A stretch of 64,000 bases of DNA from Desulfovibrionaceae bacterium (GCA_015709315.1 JACCQI010000005.1:1-64000); one strand, 5' to 3'. Positions 1-10,636 are shown, counted from the stretch's first letter. Numbers and translations: made by a program. Notes: generated by a model from the sequence alone, not told the origin.

Positions 1-50
1 AAGGATGGTTTAAGAATTGTGGGTATGAGTTATTTCAATCGTGAAATGCT

Positions 51-1001
51 CTAGAATACCCATCTCACCAGACCCAGCGCAGGAATGAGCAGCCAGGCCG
101 CCCGGGTTCCGGTGGAATCGCACAGCCGGATCAGGACGCGCAGTTTCTTCTTGTCCCACTCTTTCCCCTCAGGTCCGAGCACGGGCTTTTGCTTGGGACG
201 GCCGAAGTACACGGCCGGGCCGCCCATCTGTCCGCCCACAAGCCAGGCCGCCGTGGCCATGGGCCATCCCGCATTGGGGCTTTCCATCCTGGCGGCGTCA
301 TCCGCGTGGTTGGCCTTGGCCGCCGCATAATCCAGCCCCAGGCGTTTGCCGACAAAAAGCATGAGCCGGGCCGTGAGCCGGGCCGGAATCCAGGCCAGAA
401 AATCGTCAGTCCGGGCCGCTCCCCTTCCCAGGTCCCGATACCGCTCGTTTCGGTATCCCCACATGGAGTCCATGGTGGAAACGGTCTTGTAGGCCCACAT
501 GCCGCCGGGGCCAAACAGGGCGAGATAGAACAGCGGGGCCACGAATCCGTCGTTGAGGTTTTCACTGACGGTTTCGGCCAGGGTCCGCCTGAGGGCCGGG
601 GCGTCCAGGTTTTCGGTGTCCCGGCTGACGAGCATGGAAAGCTGGTGCCGCGCCTCGCCGATATTGCCCGTGTCCAGCAGCCCCGCCACCCGGCGGGCGT
701 CCTTCAGAAGACAGCCGAGCGCCAGGCCCGCGTAGGCGAAATACACGGCAAAGACCCAGCCGACATACGGAATGGCCGTAAGGCACTCCACCGCGCCCCA
801 GGCCGCTGTGGTGAACAGGCACACGGCCGCCCAGCCCGCCGCCCGCAGGTTGATGCGGACCCGCCGGGCCGCCGCCTCGTAAAGATCAAGACCCTTGCCG
901 ATGAAGCGGACCGGGTGCGGCCAGGACACGGGGTCGCCGACCAGGCCGTCCAGGATCACGGCGATGGCGGGAACGAGAAAAATGGCGATGCAGGATTCCA
1001 T
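51..1001 (-). CDS. cbiB: Adenosylcobinamide-phosphate synthase CbiB/CobD
   Basis: Membrane enzyme of the late cobalamin pathway that attaches the aminopropanol arm to adenosylcobyric acid. The 316-residue product starts with a hydrophobic segment followed by the family signature GDPVSWPHPVRFIGK (residues about 22-36). It also carries SENLNDGFVAPLFYLALFG and PNAGWPMA, all typical of CbiB, plus several membrane helices. The frame stays open upstream to 1181, but those residues overlap the end of rpoD and its terminator and look non-coding. The ATG at 1001 begins directly before the conserved N-terminus, so I chose it. It lies just downstream of the rpoD terminator and reads in the same direction; a separate promoter is not evident. 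Confidence 0.9.
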   Translation of the reverse strand: MESCIAIFLVPAIAVILDGLVGDPVSWPHPVRFIGKGLDLYEAAARRVRINLRAAGWAAVCLFTTAAWGAVECLTAIPYVGWVFAVYFAYAGLALGCLLKDARRVAGLLDTGNIGEARHQLSMLVSRDTENLDAPALRRTLAETVSENLNDGFVAPLFYLALFGPGGMWAYKTVSTMDSMWGYRNERYRDLGRGAARTDDFLAWIPARLTARLMLFVGKRLGLDYAAAKANHADDAARMESPNAGWPMATAAWLVGGQMGGPAVYFGRPKQKPVLGPEGKEWDKKKLRVLIRLCDSTGTRAAWLLIPALGLVRWVF

Positions 1002-1007
1002 GGCATG

Positions 1008-1043
1008 AAAAAAGCCGGGAAGACGCGGTGGCGTCCTCCCGGC
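1008..1043 (-). terminator. Rho-independent terminator of rpoD
   Basis: A 13-bp stem (1014-1026 with 1031-1043, one mismatch) with a 4-nt loop is followed on the minus strand by six T residues (1013-1008). It lies 14 bases past the rpoD stop and ends the rpsU-rpoD cluster. Confidence 0.85.
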
Positions 1044-1056
1044 CGGTTGGATCGGG

Positions 1057-2785
<1,729 letters not shown>

Positions 2786-2799
<14 letters not shown>

Positions 2800-4534
2800 C
2801 ATCCCTCCTGCGAGATTCCTTCAAGGCCAAGAGTTCCAGTGCCCGCTTCGTGTCTCCGCTTTGTTGCGCCTGCCGTATGGCCTCTGTGAGCTGTTTTTCG
2901 TCCTTGATCCTTTGTTCGGACGAAATCTTATTGCATAAGTAGTTCCATTCCCTCAGCAGTTCCCGGCCGGAAAGGACGTTCGCCCTGAGTTCCTCGCGGC
3001 ATCTGTAGTAGAAGCTTTTTTCCTGGTCGTTCAGCAGGCTCGTTATTTGGCCCGGCTGCGTGTTTGCAAGCTTCTCCCAGATCGCCTTGGCCCAATCGGT
3101 GCGAAGAATCCGCTCGAATCCTCTTTCCGCCAGGGCCGGAACATAGTCCGGGTACTGGATCGGAAACCGTAAAAAATACCTGTCGTCCTTGTCGTCCTTG
3201 CCGACGGGCACTTTCTGCGGGCGGGACGGCGTTTGCGCCTGCTGAGGCTGCTGCTGCGTATTGCGCGGCGGTGCCATGGCACCGGCTTCGCGCCTGAAAT
3301 CAGCCTCCGACAGACCCAGCCCGTTCACCAGCCGGGGCAGGTAGTACGCCCGCAGGGACGCGTCGGACAAATCCGATAAAAAACTCTTGGCCCACGCCAT
3401 GATATCCCTGGGCGCGTAGTCCGCGTTCAGGGTGTTCATGCAAAAAACAAGGCCGTCCGGCGCCTCGTTCATGCACGCATCCAATCCCTCGGCGCCCTGG
3501 GATTGAAGCAGGCTGTCCACGTCCTCGCCTTCCGGCATGAGGACCACCCGGCAGGCCACGCCCTGAAGCAGGATCATCCTTGCGGACTTCATGGCCGCCT
3601 TGCGCCCCGCGCCGTCGCCGTCGAAAATAAGGTCCACGCGCGACACGAATCCGGCCAGCCGTTTTACCTGATCCGGCGTCAGGGCCGTGCCCAAAACGCC
3701 GCAGGAGTCGGTGTAGCCGAACTGGTGGAGCGATATGACATCCATGTACCCTTCGGTCAGGATGGCCCGCTTGGTGCGGGTCATGGTGGACCGGGCCAGA
3801 TTCAACCCGTACAAGTGTTCGCCCTTCTTGTAGATGGGTGTATCCGAGCTGTTCAGGTACTTTGGTTCTCCATCAGTAATTACTCTGCCGCCAAAAGCAA
3901 TAACCCGGCCCGATAAATTTTGTATGGGGAAAATCAATCTTCCCCGGAACCTGTCGTAGATGTCGCCCTTGGCATTGCGGGACAGGAGGCCCGCCTCCAC
4001 GCCCTGCTCCGGGGTCCGGCCCCGGGTCTTGAGAAAATTGTCCAGCCCGTGCCAGTCTTCGGGGCTGTAGCCCAGCCCGAATTTCCCGATCATCTCGCGG
4101 GTCATGCCCCGGTCGGCGAGATATTTGCGGCAATGGTCCCCGGCGGCCACGGACAGGTTGCGCTGGAACCAGCTATTGGCCTCGTTGTGCATGTCAATGA
4201 GCAATTGCTTGCGCGCCTTGCGCTCCGCCGCATGCGGATCGTGCGGTACGTGCTCCAGCTCGATCCCGGCCTCGGCGGCCAGTTGTTCCAGTGCCTCCCG
4301 GAACTCCAGGCCGTTGATGCGGCCGTAAAAATCAATGACGTCGCCGGACGCCTGGCAGCCGAAGCAGTAAAAGAAGCCCTCCTCGTCGTTGACCGACATG
4401 GACGGCTTGGTTTCCTGATGGAAGGGGCAGGCACCCATCCACCGGCCGGACACAGGCTTCAGGTCCACATATCGGCGCACGACGTCCGAGATGTTTATCC
4501 TGGCCTTGACGGCCTCTATACCGCTTCTGTCCAC
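2786..4534 (-). CDS. dnaG: DNA primase DnaG
   Basis: Makes RNA primers at the replication fork. The 582-residue protein has the CHC2 zinc-binding domain (C36-x2-H39 and C57-x2-C60), the RNA-polymerase domain ([16 protein letters not shown]) and a TOPRIM fold with [16 protein letters not shown] and [12 protein letters not shown]-terminal helicase-binding part is present, preceded by a Q/P-rich linker. The open frame continues to 4957, but that part is antisense-like and overlaps mutS2. The GTG at 4534 has GGAGG five bases upstream and starts directly before the conserved N-terminus, so I use it. It follows mutS2 by 11 bases and overlaps rpoD by 14. Confidence 0.97.
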
Positions 4535-4545
4535 CCTTTCCTCCG

Positions 4546-6843
4546 CTACTTCAGGGTCACTTCTGTCATGCCGTCCCCGCCGCGATCCTCGTTGGCCAGG
4601 GAAAAATGTGCCACTGCCGGATAATGCGCGAGAAATTCGTGGACCTCGCGCCGCAGGGCTCCGGTGCCCCGGCCGTGGACAATCTCCATCTTGCCCGCGC
4701 CCTTGAGCAGCGCGGCGTCCATGGCCCGCTCCAGCTCGGCGACGGCCACGTCGGCCCGGTTGCCGCGCAGATCCACCTCGACGACAAGGTCGCTGGGGGA
4801 CGCGCCGACATCCTTGGGGCTCTTGGGGGCGGGCCTGTCCGTCTTGGAAGCCGGGCCGAGATTGTCCGCGGATACCCACATGGCGACGCCGCCGATGTCC
4901 ACCTTGGCCTGCTGTTTCTTTTCGTTGACTTCCAGTACGATACCGGACTTGTTCCAAGCCAGATACGACACTTTTTTGCCTGGGACAATATCATTGAAAG
5001 AAAAGCTGGGAACTTTTTCCCTTTCCCCGCCCAGATCCTCGACCTTCATCCTGACCTGGGCCAGCTTCTTGCGCGCTTCCTTGCGTCCGATACGGTCGGA
5101 CTGCCACTGCTTGACCACATCCTGGGCGTGGGCCTGCACGTCCTTGAGTATCTTGGTGCGTTCCTTTTCGAATTTGGCCTCAAGCCCTGCCCGCTTCTTT
5201 TCTATCCGCTCCTTTTCCAGCTCGATGGCGTCCAGTTCCGCCTCCCGCTTCACGGCCATGGCGTTGAGCCGGTCCAGCACGGCGGAGGTGTCGGAGCCGT
5301 CCAGCAACAGATACTTTTCGGCGCGGACGAGAATTTCTTCAGGCAGGCCGTGCTCCTTGGCCACATCCAAGGCGATGGACGCGCCCACCTGGTCGTATGC
5401 CAGCCGGAAAAGAGGTTTCTTGGTGGAAGGGTCGAAAAGCACGCTGGCCGCCCGCACGGACTTGGCGGCCATGGCATATGCCTTGAGCGCCGGGAAATGG
5501 GTGGCCGTGAACGTGGTTGCCCCCTTCTCCACCAGGGAGTCGATGACCGCCTGGGCCAGCGCAGCGCCCTGGGTGGGATCGGTGCCCGCGCCGAATTCGT
5601 CCAGAACGAACAGGGAATTGCCGTCCACCCTGTCCCAGACGCGCCGCAGATACTGAATTTGCGCGGTGAAGGTGGAAACGTTCTCCTCCAACGACTGCTC
5701 GTCGCCCATGATGACGAAAACGTCGTGCCATAGGGGCAGCCGGCTGCCTTCCCTGGCGGGCACGGGCAGACCGGAAAAGGCCATCAGCCCGATGAGACCC
5801 ACGGTCTTGAGACAGACGGTTTTGCCGCCCGCGTTGCCGCCGCTGACGATCATCGCCTTCTGGCCGTCCAGCAGTTCGATGTCCATGGGCTGCACGCCGT
5901 CCTCGGCCAGGGCCAGGAGCGGATGACGGGCCTTTATCAGGCTGGGCGAGCCGTGTTCGACGATCTCGATGGTCCGGCCGTCGTACCTGTCGGCCAGACG
6001 GATCTTGGCCATGAGCACATCGATCAGGACAACGCCCCGGTAGGCGTCGTGAACCTCTTCGGCCTCGTCGCGGACGAGTCCGCTCAGGTACTGGAGGACC
6101 TTGTATTCCTCCTGGCGCTCCTCGCGCTTGAGTTCCTGAAGCCGGTTGTTGGTCTCCACCAGGAATATGGGCTCGAAATAGCAGGTCTCGCCGGTCTGGG
6201 AGTAGTCGTGGATGATGCCCTTGGTCTTGTTCTTGAAATTCGACTTGATGGGCAGCACGTACCGATCGGACGAGATGGTCATGTAGTCATCCTGCATGGC
6301 CGAACCGAGATTCTCCTGGAGAATGAAATCCTTGACCCGCTTGGTGCAACGTTGATGAATGGCGCGGATCTCCTGGCGCACGGCCATCAGGTCGGGCGAG
6401 CTTTCGTCCCGGATCATGCCTTCCCCGTCCAGGCAGCGGGTGATGCCGGACACGGTCTTCTGCGGCCATTCGGAGGCGGACAGCGACCCGAACAGGGTGT
6501 CCCAGCCGCGTTCCGCGTATCCCTTGAGGGATTCGCGGGCGGTCAGGGCCAGATCGAGCACGATCCGCAGTGCATACAGCGCGTCCTGGTCGAGCACGGC
6601 CGTTTCGCGGTCGATATGCGGAAAGATGGCGTCGATGTCGGGAAAAACGGCTGGCTTGAAGCCCGATTCACGGACCCAGGACCTGGCCTGTTCAAATAGC
6701 TCGTTTTCCCTGCGGATCGCGTCAAAGGAATCCAACGGGCGGATGTCCAGGCAGGCGGCGGCACCGGGTTCGGAAACGGCGAAACCCGACAGTGCAGCAA
6801 GGATCTTGGGAAATTCCAATACCTGAAATGTTCTGGACTCCAT
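4546..6843 (-). CDS. mutS2: MutS2 family endonuclease/ATPase with Smr domain
   Basis: MutS2 proteins act on recombination intermediates or collided ribosomes rather than on mismatches. This 765-residue protein lacks the MutS mismatch-recognition domain. It has the core and lever region, the ABC-type ATPase with Walker A GGNAGGKT and the Walker B/signature part DEFGAGTDPTQGAALAQ, and a coiled-coil stretch rich in K/E (about residues 520-620). The C-terminal Smr nuclease domain carries VDLRGNRADVA and the HGRGTGALR motif. The ATG at 6843 is used; an in-frame TTG lies directly before it and is closer to AAGGAAG, so it is a possible alternative. Its place between yqeY and dnaG makes it part of the rpsU-rpoD cluster. 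Confidence 0.95.
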   Translation of the reverse strand: MESRTFQVLEFPKILAALSGFAVSEPGAAACLDIRPLDSFDAIRRENELFEQARSWVRESGFKPAVFPDIDAIFPHIDRETAVLDQDALYALRIVLDLALTARESLKGYAERGWDTLFGSLSASEWPQKTVSGITRCLDGEGMIRDESSPDLMAVRQEIRAIHQRCTKRVKDFILQENLGSAMQDDYMTISSDRYVLPIKSNFKNKTKGIIHDYSQTGETCYFEPIFLVETNNRLQELKREERQEEYKVLQYLSGLVRDEAEEVHDAYRGVVLIDVLMAKIRLADRYDGRTIEIVEHGSPSLIKARHPLLALAEDGVQPMDIELLDGQKAMIVSGGNAGGKTVCLKTVGLIGLMAFSGLPVPAREGSRLPLWHDVFVIMGDEQSLEENVSTFTAQIQYLRRVWDRVDGNSLFVLDEFGAGTDPTQGAALAQAVIDSLVEKGATTFTATHFPALKAYAMAAKSVRAASVLFDPSTKKPLFRLAYDQVGASIALDVAKEHGLPEEILVRAEKYLLLDGSDTSAVLDRLNAMAVKREAELDAIELEKERIEKKRAGLEAKFEKERTKILKDVQAHAQDVVKQWQSDRIGRKEARKKLAQVRMKVEDLGGEREKVPSFSFNDIVPGKKVSYLAWNKSGIVLEVNEKKQQAKVDIGGVAMWVSADNLGPASKTDRPAPKSPKDVGASPSDLVVEVDLRGNRADVAVAELERAMDAALLKGAGKMEIVHGRGTGALRREVHEFLAHYPAVAHFSLANEDRGGDGMTEVTLK

Positions 6844-6870
6844 CAACGAGTCGCTTCCTTGGGAAAGGGG

Positions 6871-7317
6871 TTAGGAAAGTTTGGACTTGACCAGTCCGCT
6901 GGCTTTCTTGCCGTCCACCTGGCCCTTGTGGGCACCGAGCACGGCCTGCATCACCTTGCCCATGTCGGCCATGGACGATGCGCCGACCTCGGCAATGGCC
7001 GCGTCGATGGCGGCATCCAGTTCCGCGTCGGACAACTGGCTGGGGAGATAGGCTTCGAGTTCGGCCATTTCCTCGGCCTCGACCTTGGCCAGATCGTCCC
7101 TGCCCGCCTTGGAGTACTGGTCGAAGGAGTCCTTGCGCTGCTTGACCTGCTTGGCGATGAGCTCGAGCACGACGTCGTCGGAGAGGGCGTCCGCCTTCTC
7201 CTCGATCATACGGTTTTTAATGGCCGTCTTGAGATGCCTCAAGACGGCCACCTTTACCGTAGCTTTGGCCTTATAGGCCTCAATGTAGTCTTTTTCTATC
7301 TGCTTGGAAAGACTCAT
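6871..7317 (-). CDS. yqeY: GatB/YqeY domain-containing protein
   Basis: A 148-residue helical protein of the YqeY family, related to the tRNA-binding tail of GatB. The family is commonly found next to rpsU and dnaG, and its precise role is not settled. Recognisable stretches are LRHLKTAIKN near the N-terminus, the central KQRKDSFDQYSKAGR and the C-terminal MGKVMQAVLGAHKGQVDG, which is the conserved tail signature. It begins 3 bases after the rpsU stop and is almost certainly cotranscribed with it. Confidence 0.93.
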   Translation of the reverse strand: MSLSKQIEKDYIEAYKAKATVKVAVLRHLKTAIKNRMIEEKADALSDDVVLELIAKQVKQRKDSFDQYSKAGRDDLAKVEAEEMAELEAYLPSQLSDAELDAAIDAAIAEVGASSMADMGKVMQAVLGAHKGQVDGKKASGLVKSKLS

Positions 7318-7320
7318 TTT

Positions 7321-7521
7321 CTACATGCTGCGCATTTTGCGCATCTTTTTGGCAAGCCGTTTCTTGGCGGCAGCTTTCTTTTTCTTCTTCTGCACGCTGG
7401 GCTTTTCGTAGTGCTGACGTTTCTTCAGTTCGGAAAGAATTCCGGCCTTCTCGACCTGCTTCTTGAAGCGGCGGAGAGAGATGTCGAAATTATCGCTATC
7501 TTCGAGGTATACACCTGGCAA
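7321..7521 (-). CDS. rpsU: 30S ribosomal protein S21
   Basis: Small basic ribosomal protein of 66 residues, the usual S21 length, with the family pattern [21 protein letters not shown] followed by a lysine/arginine-rich tail. It starts with TTG at 7521, with the Shine-Dalgarno GGAGG eight bases upstream. No ATG exists at the expected N-terminus, so the rare start is well supported. It heads the rpsU-yqeY-mutS2-dnaG-rpoD cluster. A promoter candidate and two small hairpins lie in the 5' leader, one of which includes the ribosome binding site. Confidence 0.96.
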   Translation of the reverse strand: MPGVYLEDSDNFDISLRRFKKQVEKAGILSELKKRQHYEKPSVQKKKKKAAAKKRLAKKMRKMRSM

Positions 7522-7526
7522 TCAAA

Positions 7527-7566
7527 TCACCTCCTCGGTGAACCGCCCGCACCATTTTTTGCGGGC
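7527..7566 (-). promoter_or_regulatory. Structured leader of rpsU
   Basis: On the minus strand the leader first forms a 7-bp stem (7566-7560 with 7551-7545, 8-nt loop). It then forms a 5-bp stem (7541-7537 with 7531-7527) whose loop and 3' arm contain the GGAGG of rpsU. Pairing would hide the ribosome binding site, so translational control is possible. This is inference from base pairing only. Confidence 0.4.
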
Positions 7567-7584
7567 TGGCGAAATAAGACGTTT

Positions 7585-7613
7585 TTCATATACGCATCGG
7601 AAACAAAATGCAA
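7585..7613 (-). promoter_or_regulatory. Candidate sigma-70 promoter of rpsU cluster
   Basis: Minus strand TTGCAT (7613-7608), a 17-nt spacer and TATGAA (7590-7585), about 64 bases before the rpsU start. The match is moderate: 3 of 6 and 4 of 6. Confidence 0.45.
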
Positions 7614-7655
7614 CCGTAAACCGGGCGAAAAGACTTTTTGCCCGGGCGCATAAGG

Positions 7656-7686
7656 AAGGCCCGTCCGCCGATGGCGGTCGGGCCTT
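7656..7686. terminator. Terminator-like hairpin between the small membrane gene and rpsU
   Basis: Stem of 8 plus 5 bp (7656-7663 with 7679-7686 and 7665-7669 with 7673-7677, one mismatch) around a 3-nt loop. It lies 23 bases past the stop of the 56-residue gene. No long T run follows on either strand, so it may be a weak terminator. Confidence 0.55.
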
Positions 7687-7708
7687 CATCGTCATTCGCA
7701 GGCGGCGA

Positions 7709-7879
7709 CTAGTGATTTGCGTTTTTCGCGTCGCGCAGGGCCTGAAAAACCGTGACTGCCAGGGCTATGCCGATGACGCCGAGCACGGCGTACAGGACGC
7801 CGAAAAAGACGAAATGGTCGGGCATCCACCAGGGGAGGTCCATGGGCAGCGGACTGTGGACTGTTTCACCATGAATCAT
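7709..7879 (-). CDS. Small single-pass membrane protein (56 aa)
   Basis: A short frame starting ATG at 7879 and ending TAG at 7709, with AGGGAGG seven bases upstream of the start. The product begins MIHGETVHSPLPMDLPWWMP, followed by one hydrophobic helix (about residues 23-46, with FFGVLYAVLGVIG and ALAVTV) and a short charged tail ending RDAKNANH. This suggests an inner-membrane protein with a single span. It lies 18 bases after the HU gene on the same strand and is followed by a terminator-like hairpin, so it is probably cotranscribed with HU. I do not recognise a family. Good ribosome binding site, clean spacing and a coherent membrane profile support a real gene. Confidence 0.75.
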   Translation of the reverse strand: MIHGETVHSPLPMDLPWWMPDHFVFFGVLYAVLGVIGIALAVTVFQALRDAKNANH

Positions 7880-7897
7880 AGGAGTGCCTCCCTGAGT

Positions 7898-8170
7898 TTA
7901 TTTGACGGCGTCCTTGAGGAGCTTGCCGGGACGGAACTTGACGACCTTGGTGGCCGGAATCTTGATTTCCGCGCCGGTGCGGGGATTGCGGCCAACACGT
8001 GCCTGGCGGGCTTCGACAACGAAGGTGCCGAAACCGGTCAAAGTCAGCTTGCCGTCGGCAACCAGGGTGCCTTCAACGGTTTCCAGGAACGCATTCAGGG
8101 CGCGTTCGGCATTCGCCTTGGTCATGTTGGCCTTCTCCGCGATTTTGACAACCAATTCAGCCTTTGTCAT
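7898..8170 (-). CDS. HU family DNA-binding protein
   Basis: Nucleoid protein of 90 residues that bends DNA as a dimer. It has the N-terminal helices (MTKAELVVKIAEKANMTKA), the HU/IHF signature in the beta-arm region (GFGTFVVEARQARVGRNPRT) and the C-terminal FRPGKLLKDAV. A GAGGAGGAAGG ribosome binding site precedes the ATG. This is the first of two HU-type genes in the window; the other is at 20992-21267. The two differ in sequence, so they may form homo- or heterodimers. The 56-residue membrane protein follows in the same direction. Confidence 0.96.
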   Translation of the reverse strand: MTKAELVVKIAEKANMTKANAERALNAFLETVEGTLVADGKLTLTGFGTFVVEARQARVGRNPRTGAEIKIPATKVVKFRPGKLLKDAVK

Positions 8171-8446
8171 CAGTCCTTCCTCCTCAATAGAAATAATTAC
8201 CGTAACGTATCATGCTAACGTGCTGTCAGAGCACAAAATGCACCCGCATTTTGATTCCTGCAACAGCCTACCCTTGGCCTTTAAATGAACTTTCGTTCTG
8301 TGTCCAGCCCATGGAACCAAAAAATGGAAAAAAACTACGCCATTCATGGCTTCCGGGACTTTTTGCCCCTTCCGAGACTCCTCCAAAAACACTGTTTCCC
8401 GAAACAAGTCAATAGGGGAAGTCCCCAAATGTTGTGAAAAAACGCA
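8171..8446. other. Intergenic region upstream of HU
   Basis: 276 bases between the HU start and the rsmA stop. They should hold the HU promoter. A minus-strand CTGACA-like hexamer sits near 8240, but I could not assign a convincing -10. No gene is supported here. Confidence 0.5.
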
Positions 8447-9232
8447 CTAAACCCTTTGTGACAGCGAACGAAACTGCTCAGGGGTCAGATTTTCGGGTCG
8501 CAGACCGGTTTTTATGCCCTTTTCGTCGAACCACGACTGCACGTGGTCCGACCAGTGCTTTTTAAGGATGGTTGATATCTGCTTGCGGCGCTGCTGGAAC
8601 AGGAGCTTGATGAGTCGGGCCAGCGCTTCCGGGTCCTCCGGCCGTTCGCCCGGCGGCAGCGGGTCGAATCGGACCACCGCCGAGTCGACCTTGGGCTGTG
8701 GCCTGAAGACCGTGGGCGGGACCTTGAAAAGATAGGTGGTGCGGCAAAAATTCCTTACCCAGGCCGTCAGCCCGCCGTATGCCTTGGTGGACGGCTCGGC
8801 CGTCAGCCTGAGAGCCACCTCGTGCTGGACCATGAACACGGCGCGCTCAAGCGTCGTCACCCGGCTGACGATATCCCATATGAGCTTGGAACCCACGTTG
8901 TAGGGCAGGTTGCCTATGATCCGGCACGGCCCGTTATCGTTCAGCGATTCCCAGGGGAACCGGGTGGCGTCGGCCTGCATCACCTCGATGGAGGGCCAGC
9001 GGGCGGCCAGTGCGTCCGCCAGGGAATCGTCCTTCTCGATGACCATGAGTCGGCCCGTTACGGCCTCGACCAAGTGTTCGGTGAGCGCGCCCTGCCCCGG
9101 GCCGATCTCGATGACGAGATCATCCGCGCCCGGCGCCAACGAATCCGCGATCTTCCGGCAGATGTTCGGGTCCTTGAGAAAATTCTGCCCGAGGCTTTTT
9201 TTGGCCCTGTGCCGGTTGGTTTGGTCAGCCAT
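8447..9232 (-). CDS. rsmA: 16S rRNA (adenine(1518)-N(6)/adenine(1519)-N(6))-dimethyltransferase RsmA
   Basis: Dimethylates two adjacent adenines near the 3' end of 16S rRNA, using S-adenosylmethionine (KsgA family). The 261-residue product has the entry motif KSLGQNFLKDP, SAM motif I VIEIGPGQGALTEHL, the catalytic NLPYNV motif and FRPQPKVDSAVVRF. The frame extends upstream to 9292, but the ATG at 9232 has GGAG seven bases before it and starts right at the conserved N-terminus. It is divergent from apt. The 112-base gap holds the apt promoter. Confidence 0.95.
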   Translation of the reverse strand: MADQTNRHRAKKSLGQNFLKDPNICRKIADSLAPGADDLVIEIGPGQGALTEHLVEAVTGRLMVIEKDDSLADALAARWPSIEVMQADATRFPWESLNDNGPCRIIGNLPYNVGSKLIWDIVSRVTTLERAVFMVQHEVALRLTAEPSTKAYGGLTAWVRNFCRTTYLFKVPPTVFRPQPKVDSAVVRFDPLPPGERPEDPEALARLIKLLFQQRRKQISTILKKHWSDHVQSWFDEKGIKTGLRPENLTPEQFRSLSQRV

Positions 9233-9285
9233 GTACGTGCTCCATGGGGCCTGGATAGCGGATGGTCCGCCAACTGGCAACAATA

Positions 9286-9315
9286 TTGACACGTTGTATT
9301 CTCAAACCGTATGAC
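9286..9315 (+). promoter_or_regulatory. Sigma-70 promoter of apt
   Basis: A perfect TTGACA (9286-9291), an 18-nt spacer and TATGAC (9310-9315), 30 bases before the apt start. Confidence 0.65.
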
Positions 9316-9344
9316 TTCTCGTATTCATTCATCGAGGAGGAACC

Positions 9345-9866
9345 ATGAATTTACGCCATTTCGTCAGAGACGTCCCGGACTACCCCAAAAAGGGCATCAC
9401 CTTTTTCGACATAACCCCGATCCTGAAATCCCCCGAGGCGTTCCGCTACTGCATCGACCGCTTCGTGGACCTGTACAAGGACAGCGGCGCGACCAAGATC
9501 GTGGCAGCGGATGCGCGAGGCTTTATCTTCGGCGCTCCCCTGGCCTTGGAACTGGGCATCGGTTTCGTCCCCATCCGCAAGCCCGGCAAGCTCCCCTACA
9601 AGAACCGCTGCATCACCTACGATCTGGAATACGGCACGGACACCCTATGCATGCACGTGGACGCCGTAGAGCAAGGCGACAAGGTCTTGATGATCGACGA
9701 CTTGCTGGCGACCGGCGGCACCGCCGAAGGCATGGTCAAGCTGGTCAGGGAAGCCGGAGCCGACATCGCGGGCGCGGGGTTCGTGGTCCAGCTCAACTTC
9801 CTTGACGGCGACGAGGTCATGAAGGCCAACGACGTCAGGCACGACTATCTTCTCGAAATCGATTAA
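9345..9866 (+). CDS. apt: Adenine phosphoribosyltransferase
   Basis: Converts adenine and PRPP to AMP in purine salvage. The 173-residue protein has the family N-terminus (VPDYPKKGITFFDITPIL), the substrate loop region ADARGFIFG, the flexible-loop motif FVPIRKPGKLPY and the PRPP-binding motif VLMIDDLLATGGTAEG. GAGGAGG lies just upstream of the ATG. The next two genes are methylthioadenosine phosphorylase, which releases adenine, and an MTA/SAH deaminase. Apt would therefore recapture the adenine made by its neighbour. Confidence 0.96.
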   Translation: MNLRHFVRDVPDYPKKGITFFDITPILKSPEAFRYCIDRFVDLYKDSGATKIVAADARGFIFGAPLALELGIGFVPIRKPGKLPYKNRCITYDLEYGTDTLCMHVDAVEQGDKVLMIDDLLATGGTAEGMVKLVREAGADIAGAGFVVQLNFLDGDEVMKANDVRHDYLLEID

Positions 9867-9879
9867 TTAAGGAATACCC

Positions 9880-10629
9880 ATGCAGACCATAGGCATCATC
9901 GGCGGCAGCGGCCTGGACAACCCCGATCTCCTTCTCGATTCCCGCGACGTCGAGGCCGACACGCCATACGGCAAGCCCTCCGCCCCGCTCAAACGCGGGA
10001 CCATCGCAGGCCGCGAGGTCGTGCTCCTGGCCCGCCATGGCCGCGAGCACACCATTCCGCCCACGTTCGTCAACTACCGCGCCAACATCCGCGCTCTCAA
10101 GGATGCGGGCTGCGACTGCATCCTGGCCACCACGGCCTGCGGCTCCCTGCGCGAGGAAATCGACCGGGGGCACCTGGTCGTGCTGGACCAGTTCATCGAC
10201 TTCACCCGCCGCCGCCCGGTTTCCTTCTACGAGGAATTCGAACCCCACGCGGCCATGCACACCCCCATGGCCGAACCCTTTGACGACATGTTGCGCGGGC
10301 TGTTCAACGCGGCCTGCGACAGGCTCGGCCTGGTTCATCACGAGACCGGCACCGTGATTACCATCGAGGGTTCCCGCTTCTCCACCCGCGCGGAATCCAA
10401 CATGTTCCGCATGTGGGGCGCGGACGTCATCAACATGTCCGTGGCCCCGGAGTGCATCCTGGCCAACGAGGCGGGCATCCCCTACGGCGCGGTGGCCATG
10501 TCCACCGACTACGACTGCTGGAAAACCGACGAGGCCCCCGTGACCTGGGAGGAAATCCTGGAGGTCTTCACGGGCAATGTGGAAAAGGTCACCTCCCTGC
10601 TCGTCGAGGTGATCGGGAACATGGATTGA
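9880..10629 (+). CDS. mtnP: S-methyl-5'-thioadenosine phosphorylase
   Basis: Phosphorolytic cleavage of methylthioadenosine, a by-product of polyamine and other SAM-dependent synthesis, to adenine and methylthioribose-1-phosphate. The 249-residue protein has the nucleoside phosphorylase family 2 pattern: IGIIGGSGLDNP at the N-terminus, the phosphate-binding LARHGREHTIPP, NYRANIRALKDAGC and the substrate-site NMSVAPECILANEAGIPY. A purine nucleoside phosphorylase of the same family is the alternative. The neighbours apt and mtaD favour MTA. It starts 13 bases after apt. Confidence 0.88.
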   Translation: MQTIGIIGGSGLDNPDLLLDSRDVEADTPYGKPSAPLKRGTIAGREVVLLARHGREHTIPPTFVNYRANIRALKDAGCDCILATTACGSLREEIDRGHLVVLDQFIDFTRRRPVSFYEEFEPHAAMHTPMAEPFDDMLRGLFNAACDRLGLVHHETGTVITIEGSRFSTRAESNMFRMWGADVINMSVAPECILANEAGIPYGAVAMSTDYDCWKTDEAPVTWEEILEVFTGNVEKVTSLLVEVIGNMD

Positions 10630-10636
10630 TTCGGCC

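Noticed and set aside
1-50. Left edge before the cbiB stop
   Set aside because: No gene, terminator or repeat can be supported in these bases.
8210-8428. 72-codon frame upstream of HU
   Set aside because: No ribosome binding site, no recognisable pattern, and it occupies the expected HU promoter region.
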